NCBI RefSeq assembly: GCF_024213665.1
Contig: NZ_JANAVP010000006.1
Span: 184,557 to 248,556, forward strand
DNA: 64,000 bases
Direction of reading: 5' to 3'
Source of the DNA: Streptomyces sp. A3M-1-3
GTDB taxonomy: Bacteria > Actinomycetota > Actinomycetes > Streptomycetales > Streptomycetaceae
Position 1 is the first letter of the stretch, and every line of letters begins with the position of its first letter. Below the pieces are notes generated by a model. The model ran no database searches and was not told the DNA's origin. It saw only the letters and a list, made by a program, of their open reading frames with translations. Shown in pieces: positions 58,934 through 64,000 of the stretch. The position numbers and the translations under genes are program-made.

Positions 58934-59599
58934 GTGACAGACGGCTTCTCGGCCTCGGGCTCGGCGGCCACAGGTCTGCTGGGGGCGACCGCCGCCCGGG
59001 TCGCCGAACTCGCCGGCCAACTCGGGCTGAACCGCACCGAGGTCTTCGACCTCCAGCGGCTCTCCGAGCAGTCGGGAGCGCCCACGGACGTGGTCAGGGC
59101 CCTGCTCGAAGGGCGGCCGGCAGGTGAACCCGACCTGCAGGCAAGGTTTTTGCAGCGGTTCGACCTGTTGCGCAGGACCCGGCTCAAACCCAACGGACGC
59201 CGGTACACCCAGCAGGAGATCGCCGACGGTGCGGGGATGTCGCGGCAGCAGGCCGGCGCCCTGATCAACGGCGACAGGCGACCGACCATGGAGCACTGCG
59301 ATGCCATTCAGAGGTTCTTCGGGGTCCACGCAGGCTTCCTCACCGCAGCGGACAGCGACGCGCTCACCGGCGCCCTCCAGCGCACCGAGCAGCGGCTCCT
59401 TCAGGACCTGGCCGGCCGCGAGCGGCAGCCGGCTACGGCCGCCCCGCCGGTCGGCGACCCGATGGAGCGGCTCCTGCAGGACCACGGCGTACGCGGAATC
59501 GCCTGGCGGGCGGCCCAGTTGCCGACCGACAAGCACCGGGACAAGGTCACGGAGTGGCTCGACATGCTCCTGGAGAGCGTCAAGCCCTCAGAGCCCTGA
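58934..59599 (+). CDS. XRE-like regulator paired with ImmA-type protease
   Basis: A 221-aa DNA-binding protein. The HTH is at about 88-130 (NGRRYTQQEIADGAGMSRQQ, GALINGDRRPTMEHCDAIQR), flanked by helical regions; the C-terminal part (MERLLQDHGVRGIAWRAAQL) is characteristic of regulators that stand before ImmA/IrrE genes in actinobacteria. The start is a GTG at 58934 behind GGAG. The frame ends at 59599, but a Pro/Ala/Glu-rich coding-like extension continues in another frame to 59708, where it would overlap the next start by 4 bp, so an indel near 59590 is suspected. Confidence 0.82.
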   Translation: MTDGFSASGSAATGLLGATAARVAELAGQLGLNRTEVFDLQRLSEQSGAPTDVVRALLEGRPAGEPDLQARFLQRFDLLRRTRLKPNGRRYTQQEIADGAGMSRQQAGALINGDRRPTMEHCDAIQRFFGVHAGFLTAADSDALTGALQRTEQRLLQDLAGRERQPATAAPPVGDPMERLLQDHGVRGIAWRAAQLPTDKHRDKVTEWLDMLLESVKPSEP

Positions 59600-59704
59600 C
59601 CCCGCAACCGACCCTGCCCCTGCTCCTGCTCCGGCTTCTGCTGCGGCCCCGGAGCCGGAGCCGCAGCCGGACGTGGAGCCCGACCAGCACCGACGGGGAG
59701 AACG

Positions 59705-60319
59705 GTGAGCATAGGCAAAGCGCAGCGCAGGCTGTGCGGCGAGCTCGTCGCCGCGATCGAGCTGCCCGCCCCGGCGGAGCCGACCGCCCTCTACGCCGCC
59801 CTGTGCGACGGAATGAGCCGGCGGCGCGGCCGGCCGGTCCAGTACCGCATGGCCTCGTTCCCGCCGGGCACCGCCAGCGGGCTGTGGCTCGACATGGCGG
59901 ACCGCGACCTGGTCGTCATTGAGGAGCGCACCGCTCCCGACCATCAACTGGTCATCCTCGGGCATGAGTTGTGGCACATGAAGGCCGGCCACTGCAGCCA
60001 CCATGTCGAGGGCGCGGCCGTCGCCGCCCGACTGCTGTCGGACGAGGCCGACCTGCGCGCGACCGTGCTGAAGGTCCGCGCGGCCGTCGCCGCCCGACTG
60101 CTGTCGGACGAGGCCGACCTGCGCGCGACCGTGCTGAAGGTCGCGGCCCGCACCCGGTTCGATCAGGCCCAGGAGAACGAGGCTGAGAGCTTCGGCCTGC
60201 TGCTGAGCAGCAAGTGCCGTCCCTGGCTCGCGGGTTCGAGCGCCCGTGGCCCGGTGCGGCGGGACGTTCTCGCCGGGCGGATCGAGGCGGCCCTGGGATA
60301 CCGCGGGCCACAGGGCTGA
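59705..60319 (+). CDS. ImmA/IrrE-like metalloprotease with an internal duplication
   Basis: A 204-aa protein with the zinc motif HELWH (87-91) in LVILGHELWHMKAGHCSHHV and a third-ligand candidate in QENEAESFGLLL (about 157-168). ImmA-type proteases cut the XRE repressor encoded beside them on a signal; here the partner is the gene at 58934. Residues about 104-125 and 126-147 are the same 22-residue block (AAVAARLLSDEADLRATVLK...) encoded by a 66-bp tandem duplication inserted between the zinc motif and the third ligand. The duplication adds about two turns of helix and may or may not spare activity. GTG start. Confidence 0.85.
   Translation: MSIGKAQRRLCGELVAAIELPAPAEPTALYAALCDGMSRRRGRPVQYRMASFPPGTASGLWLDMADRDLVVIEERTAPDHQLVILGHELWHMKAGHCSHHVEGAAVAARLLSDEADLRATVLKVRAAVAARLLSDEADLRATVLKVAARTRFDQAQENEAESFGLLLSSKCRPWLAGSSARGPVRRDVLAGRIEAALGYRGPQG
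60012..60142 (+). repeat. Perfect 66-bp-period tandem duplication inside the ImmA-like gene
   Basis: 65 bp at 60012-60076 are repeated without a single change at 60078-60142 (period 66). The lack of any silent difference means the event is very recent. It keeps the reading frame. Confidence 0.95.
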
Positions 60320-60322
60320 GAC

Positions 60323-61522
60323 GTGGACGATCCCGACTACTACATACCTGCTGCCGCCATGGGCATCGCGCTCGCCTTCAAGCTGCCCGGTATGGCGCGC
60401 GCCTGGCGTGACCCGCTGCTGCGTTCCGTGTGCGCGCTGCTCGCACTGGCCGGCCTGGTCTTCTTCTTCGCCGCCCCGCCGACCATCGCCACGGTGAACC
60501 GCATCACCGGTGTCGCGAACGTCTCCGCCCCTCTCGTCTACTGCCTGCTGAGCGCCTTCAGCGCCTCCTGTCTGGTACTGATCGTCAACTGGCGTGGCGG
60601 GCCGCCGGAACAGACGCGGCGTGTGTCGCGCCGGTGGATCGCCGGGTACGGCGTGGTGATCCTGGCGCTGGTGGTGCTGTTCTCGTTGGGGGACGCTCCC
60701 GTCGAGCGGCTGCGGGACCTCGACACGTACTACGCCACCACGCCGTACATCCGCGAGATGATCCTGCTCTACCTCGCGGCGCTCACGGTCGCGGGTGTCG
60801 CCATGACCGTCCTTTGCTGGCGCTGGTCCCTGCAGGTGCGCGGCTGGCTGCGGATCGGTCTGGTGATCATCGTGGTCGGCTATCTGTTCAATCTCGCCTA
60901 CCTGGCAACCAAGTTCGCCGCCGTGTTCGCGCGCTGGGGCGGCCGGGACTGGGACGGACTGAGCACCTACGCCGCACCGGTGCTGGCCTCCGTCGGAGCG
61001 CAGGTCAGCGCCGTCGGCTTCTGTCTCCCGCTGGTCTGCCAGCGCCTGGCGGACAGCTGGAGCACCTGGACCACGTACCGCCAACTCGGCCCGCTCTGGC
61101 GTGAGTTGCACACAGTCACGCCGCGCCATGCCCGCGCGGTCCGTATCGCCTTGTGGTCCCCTGCCGAACTGAGGGTGACCCAGCGGGAGTCCGACATCCA
61201 CGACGGCATGCTCAGCCTGTATCCCTACTTCTCCCCCGAGGCGCGGGCGAGCGCGTACGACGCGGCCGTGACAGCGGGATCCGATCCGGCCCAGGCCCAG
61301 GCCGTGGCCGACGCGGCGATGGTGACCCTGGCGGTGCGGGCCCGGGCCGGTGACCCGGAAGGCAAGATCATGGACTCGGCCGGAGCCGTCACATCCGAAT
61401 CGACCGAGGGGCCGCGCGATCTGGTGCGAATGTCCATCGCCTTGCGTCAGTCACCCGTCGTCGCAGCAGCCCGCGGGCATGCGGCCAGGCCAGAGAGCGA
61501 CTTCCATGAGCGAGCCCGATAG
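60323..61522 (+). CDS. MAB_1171c-like multispan membrane protein
   Basis: A 399-aa protein with about seven membrane helices in the first 240 residues (for example LLRSVCALLALAGLVFFFAA, RWIAGYGVVILALVVLFSLG, IGLVIIVVGYLFNLAYLATK) and a soluble C-terminal domain (YRQLGPLWRELHTVTPRHAR, DGMLSLYPYFSPEARASAYD). It matches the MAB_1171c family, sometimes called putative transporters, that occur beside XRE/ImmA pairs. No transport motif is evident; a membrane sensor is equally possible. The GTG start is 3 bp after the ImmA-like stop, and the 3' end overlaps the next gene by 17 bp. Confidence 0.82.
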   Translation: MDDPDYYIPAAAMGIALAFKLPGMARAWRDPLLRSVCALLALAGLVFFFAAPPTIATVNRITGVANVSAPLVYCLLSAFSASCLVLIVNWRGGPPEQTRRVSRRWIAGYGVVILALVVLFSLGDAPVERLRDLDTYYATTPYIREMILLYLAALTVAGVAMTVLCWRWSLQVRGWLRIGLVIIVVGYLFNLAYLATKFAAVFARWGGRDWDGLSTYAAPVLASVGAQVSAVGFCLPLVCQRLADSWSTWTTYRQLGPLWRELHTVTPRHARAVRIALWSPAELRVTQRESDIHDGMLSLYPYFSPEARASAYDAAVTAGSDPAQAQAVADAAMVTLAVRARAGDPEGKIMDSAGAVTSESTEGPRDLVRMSIALRQSPVVAAARGHAARPESDFHERAR

Positions 61523-62921
61523 AACCCGCCGGGGTGCGACCCTGCGTCGTGCCGTCGTCATTGGCGGAGGGATGGCCGGAATGCTGGCCGCCGCCGCTCT
61601 GTCCGGGCACGTCGACGAGATCACCGTCATCGAGCGTGACGCCCTGCCGGCCGGTCCCGATCCGCGCAAGGGCCTGCCCCAGGCCCGCCACGTCCATGTG
61701 CTGTGGTCCGGCGGCGCCCGGGCGATGGAGCACCTGCTCCCCGGGGTGACCGACCGCTGGCTGGCGGCCGGCGCCCGCCGTATCCCGCTGCCGACGGGCC
61801 TGGTGTCCATGCAGTCCCAGGGCTGGTTCCGCCGCTGGCCCGAGATGCAGTCCATGATCGCCTGCAGCCGCGATCTGCTCGACTGGGTGGTGCGCGAGCA
61901 GGTCACCGGCCAGCCCGGTGTCACCGTCCTCGAGAACACGGAGCTCCTGTCCCTGGAGGGCAGCGCCGCCCGAGTCACGGGTGTCCGGGTGCGTACGCAC
62001 CAGGACGGCGAGCGCACCCTCGACGCCGATCTGGTCATCGACGCCTCCGGTCGCGGTTCACGGGCCACCGCCTGGCTCGGCGCGCTCGGTGTCGCCAAAC
62101 CGCGCGAGGAGGAGGTCGACTCGGGCCTGGCCTACGCCAGCAGGGTCTTCCGTGCGCCCGAAGGGGCCGAGGACTTTCCCGTGGTCAACGTGCAGTCGAA
62201 TGCGCGCGAACCCCGGCCCGGACAGACGACGACCATCGTGCCCATCGAGGGCAGGCGCTGGCTGGTGACGCTGTCCGGCACCCGCGGCGGCCAGCCCACC
62301 GGCGCCGAGGACGAGTTCGAGCGCTTCGCCCGTGGAGTCAGGCACCCCATCGTCGGCGAACTCATCGCCCGGGCGCAGCCGCTCACGGACGTCGTCGTCA
62401 CGCGCAGCACCGTCAACCGGCGGCGGTTCTTCGAGAAGGTCAAGGACTGGCCCGACGGATTCGTCGCGGTGGGCGACGCTGTCGCCACGTACAACCCGGT
62501 CTACGGGCACGGCATGTCGGTGGCCGCCCAGGGCGCCCTGGCCCTGCGCGAGAACCTCGCCGCACACCGCCTCACCGCGCCGGGTCTGGCGCGCCGGGTC
62601 CAGCGTGCCGTTGCCCGACCGGTCGCCGTCGCCTGGGACCTGGCCACCGGCCAGGACATCCTCTATCCCGGGGCGGTCGGCAAGCAGCCGGGTCTCGCGG
62701 CCAGGCTGCTGGGCCGCTACGTCGACCGGCTCCTGCTGACCGCGACCGGCCGCCCGCTCATCACCAAGGCGTTCTTCGACGTGGTGACGCTGTCGGCGCC
62801 GACCACCACGCTGGTCAGACCGGAGGTCGTGCTCGCCGTGATGCGAGGCCCCAGACTGTCGCGGCTGACGGCCCCGCCGCTGACTCAGTCGGAGCGGAGG
62901 GTGGCCGAGCGGACACCGTGA
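61506..62921 (+). CDS. FAD-dependent oxidoreductase (monooxygenase-like)
   Basis: A 471-aa flavoprotein. FAD-binding AVVIGGGMAGMLAAAALSGH (about 16-35), then RKGLPQARHVHVLWSGGARA, LVIDASGRGSRATAWLGALG and VGDAVATYNPVYGHGMSVAA (second FAD motif). The layout matches the geranylgeranyl-reductase/halogenase-like monooxygenases and parallels the protein at 48469. Coupled to the MAB_1171c-like gene by a 17-bp overlap, so it is part of the same operon. It would modify a small hydrophobic molecule; the substrate is unknown. Confidence 0.87.
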   Translation: MSEPDRTRRGATLRRAVVIGGGMAGMLAAAALSGHVDEITVIERDALPAGPDPRKGLPQARHVHVLWSGGARAMEHLLPGVTDRWLAAGARRIPLPTGLVSMQSQGWFRRWPEMQSMIACSRDLLDWVVREQVTGQPGVTVLENTELLSLEGSAARVTGVRVRTHQDGERTLDADLVIDASGRGSRATAWLGALGVAKPREEEVDSGLAYASRVFRAPEGAEDFPVVNVQSNAREPRPGQTTTIVPIEGRRWLVTLSGTRGGQPTGAEDEFERFARGVRHPIVGELIARAQPLTDVVVTRSTVNRRRFFEKVKDWPDGFVAVGDAVATYNPVYGHGMSVAAQGALALRENLAAHRLTAPGLARRVQRAVARPVAVAWDLATGQDILYPGAVGKQPGLAARLLGRYVDRLLLTATGRPLITKAFFDVVTLSAPTTTLVRPEVVLAVMRGPRLSRLTAPPLTQSERRVAERTP

Positions 62922-63006
62922 GGCTAGGCAGGGGTGCCGCTTACGGGTACCTTTCGCTCCCTGCGTTGAACGGTGCGGTCTGCAACTGGGGGAAGAGAGT
63001 AGCCAC

Positions 63007-64000
63007 ATGCACGGAATGGGCGATCCCAGTGGTGCCGAACCGCTGGCGACCGGAGGTCTCGCGGATTCGGTGTACGAAAGCGCCGCACGCACCCCTGACC
63101 TGGTCCAGCTCTCCCGCAACAGCACGATGGAGCCGGGCGGTTGGGAGCCGGTGACCGCAGAGCGGTTCCGCTCCGAGGTCCTGGCCGTGGCCAAGGGGTT
63201 CCTGGGCAGTGGCATCCGGTTCGGCGACCGGGTCGCGCTGATGTCCCGTACCCGGTACGAGTGGACGGTGCTGGCGTACGCCCTGTGGTCCCTCGGCGCC
63301 GAGGTCGTTCCGGTCTACCCCACGTCGTCCATCGAGCAGGTGCGCTGGATCCTGTACGACGCGCAGGTACGGGCCATCGTCGTCGAGCACGAGAACCATG
63401 CGATGACGGTGGCGGCGGCCAGTGACGCGCAGACGCAGCTCACCGCGATCTGGCAGATGGACACGGACTGTGTGGCGGCCCTGACCGACCAGGGGCTCGG
63501 CATCTCCGACGACCTGATCCACCGTCACCGGCGGGCCGTACGGCCGGAGCAGGTCGCGGCCATCAGCTACACCTCCGGCACCACCGGCACGCCGAAGGGC
63601 TGCCTCGTCACCCACGCCAATCTGGCCGCCGAGTGCGACGTCCTGCTCGCGGGCTGGGGCGGGATCCTCGCGGAACCGGGCGAGCAGCCGTCGGTCCTCA
63701 ACTTCCTCCCGGTCGCCCACATTTACGGCCTGATGGTCGCGGTGGCCTGCCTGCGCGGCGGCATCCGTCTGGGCCACCAGCCCGATCTGACACCCGAGGC
63801 ACTGCTGCCCGCCCTTGTGTCCTTCCGGCCGACGTTCCTGTTCGCCGTGCCGTACATCCTCGAGAAGATCCTCCACAAGGCCCGCCGCACCGCCGAGGAC
63901 GCGGGCCACGTCCGGCTCTTCGACCGGGCCGCTGATGTCGCGGTGCGCTACGCCGAAGCCGTCGAACGGCAGTCCATCGGATCGGGCCCCGGCCCGGGCC
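63007..64000 (+). CDS. AMP-dependent acyl-CoA synthetase/ligase (partial, runs off the window)
   Basis: The first 331 residues of an ANL-superfamily adenylating enzyme close to long-chain fatty-acid CoA ligases (FadD15-like). Visible are WEPVTAERFRSEVLAVAKGF, VALMSRTRYEWTVLAYALWS, the phosphate-binding loop AAISYTSGTTGTPKGCLVTH and VLNFLPVAHIYGLMVAVACL. The C-terminal lid is outside the window. It activates a carboxylic acid as acyl-AMP and then CoA ester. The ATG at 63007 (or 63016) lies 85 bp after the flavoprotein stop, so it may extend that operon. Confidence 0.92.
   Translation, partial: MHGMGDPSGAEPLATGGLADSVYESAARTPDLVQLSRNSTMEPGGWEPVTAERFRSEVLAVAKGFLGSGIRFGDRVALMSRTRYEWTVLAYALWSLGAEVVPVYPTSSIEQVRWILYDAQVRAIVVEHENHAMTVAAASDAQTQLTAIWQMDTDCVAALTDQGLGISDDLIHRHRRAVRPEQVAAISYTSGTTGTPKGCLVTHANLAAECDVLLAGWGGILAEPGEQPSVLNFLPVAHIYGLMVAVACLRGGIRLGHQPDLTPEALLPALVSFRPTFLFAVPYILEKILHKARRTAEDAGHVRLFDRAADVAVRYAEAVERQSIGSGPGPG

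Noticed and set aside
1..64000. tRNA or rRNA genes and prophage
   Set aside because: No cloverleaf-type tRNA sequence, rRNA segment, integrase or phage structural gene was recognised by eye; a covariance-model scan could not be run.

Overview
The window is about 64 kb of very GC-rich chromosome from a Streptomyces or a very close relative. The evidence is the strong third-position GC, frequent GTG and TTG starts, an SsgA-like sporulation protein, a WhiB-family protein, a two-domain small laccase, a DUF397/XRE/HATPase regulatory locus and several SCO6745/MmyB-type actinobacterial families. From memory, the gene content between about 18.8 and 48.4 kb (macrodomain protein, fad genes, SsgA-like protein, WhiB, small laccase, split LigD genes) resembles the S. 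coelicolor SCO6735 to SCO6707 interval; that is inference, not an alignment. No rRNA, tRNA, CRISPR array or intact insertion sequence was seen.

Layout. 0-8.8 kb: a GlxA-type regulator followed by a PfpI-type protein, a SCO6745-family protein, the RNA-binding factor Tex, an ABC-F ATPase, an uncharacterised 344-aa protein and a D-amino-acid oxidase. 8.9-11.4 kb: glycerol facilitator and glycerol kinase. 11.6-18.8 kb: secreted M14 and S15-type peptidases, an MpaB-type oxygenase, a stand-alone F0 subunit-b-like protein, sphingomyelinase C and a CDF metal transporter. 18.8-26 kb: a macrodomain protein diverging from a MerR regulator, then a minus-strand beta-oxidation operon (CaiB/BaiF CoA-transferase, acyl-CoA dehydrogenase, thiolase, FadB-type enzyme). 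A matching 21-bp imperfect palindrome lies upstream of the regulator and of the operon, so the MerR protein is the likely controller.

26-33.8 kb: small housekeeping genes, endonuclease V, a secreted BNR-repeat protein, an SsgA-like protein, remnants of an ABC-F gene and a UvrA-like gene, DDAH and an acyl-ACP desaturase with a tandem operator. 33.9-37.3 kb: a four-gene, translationally coupled type VII-secretion-like module whose GC content falls in its second half, followed by broken gene pieces. 37.4-41.3 kb: WhiB, a double-glyoxalase protein, a DM13 protein, a lipoprotein and the laccase. 41.5-46.2 kb: two coupled secreted proteins (ThuA plus PQQ-type sugar dehydrogenase; cupredoxin plus Ig-like repeats plus DUF1080) that look like an extracellular sugar-oxidation system. 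46.2-48.4 kb: divergent LigD-type primase-polymerase and DNA ligase.

48.4-54.6 kb: an FAD oxidoreductase, two paralogous ECF sigma factors, an SRPBCC protein, an alpha/beta hydrolase and a NUDIX protein (the last two each with an apparent single-base frameshift), and a GH4 enzyme. 54.6-58.7 kb: a WhiJ-like regulatory locus (SAM methyltransferase, DUF397, XRE, HATPase). 58.9-64 kb: an XRE-type regulator, an ImmA-like metalloprotease carrying a perfect internal tandem duplication, an MAB_1171c-like membrane protein, an FAD oxidoreductase and an acyl-CoA synthetase running off the window. This last cluster is the best candidate for an undescribed signalling or biosynthetic system. Several apparent one-base indels beside C or G runs also raise the possibility of assembly errors.
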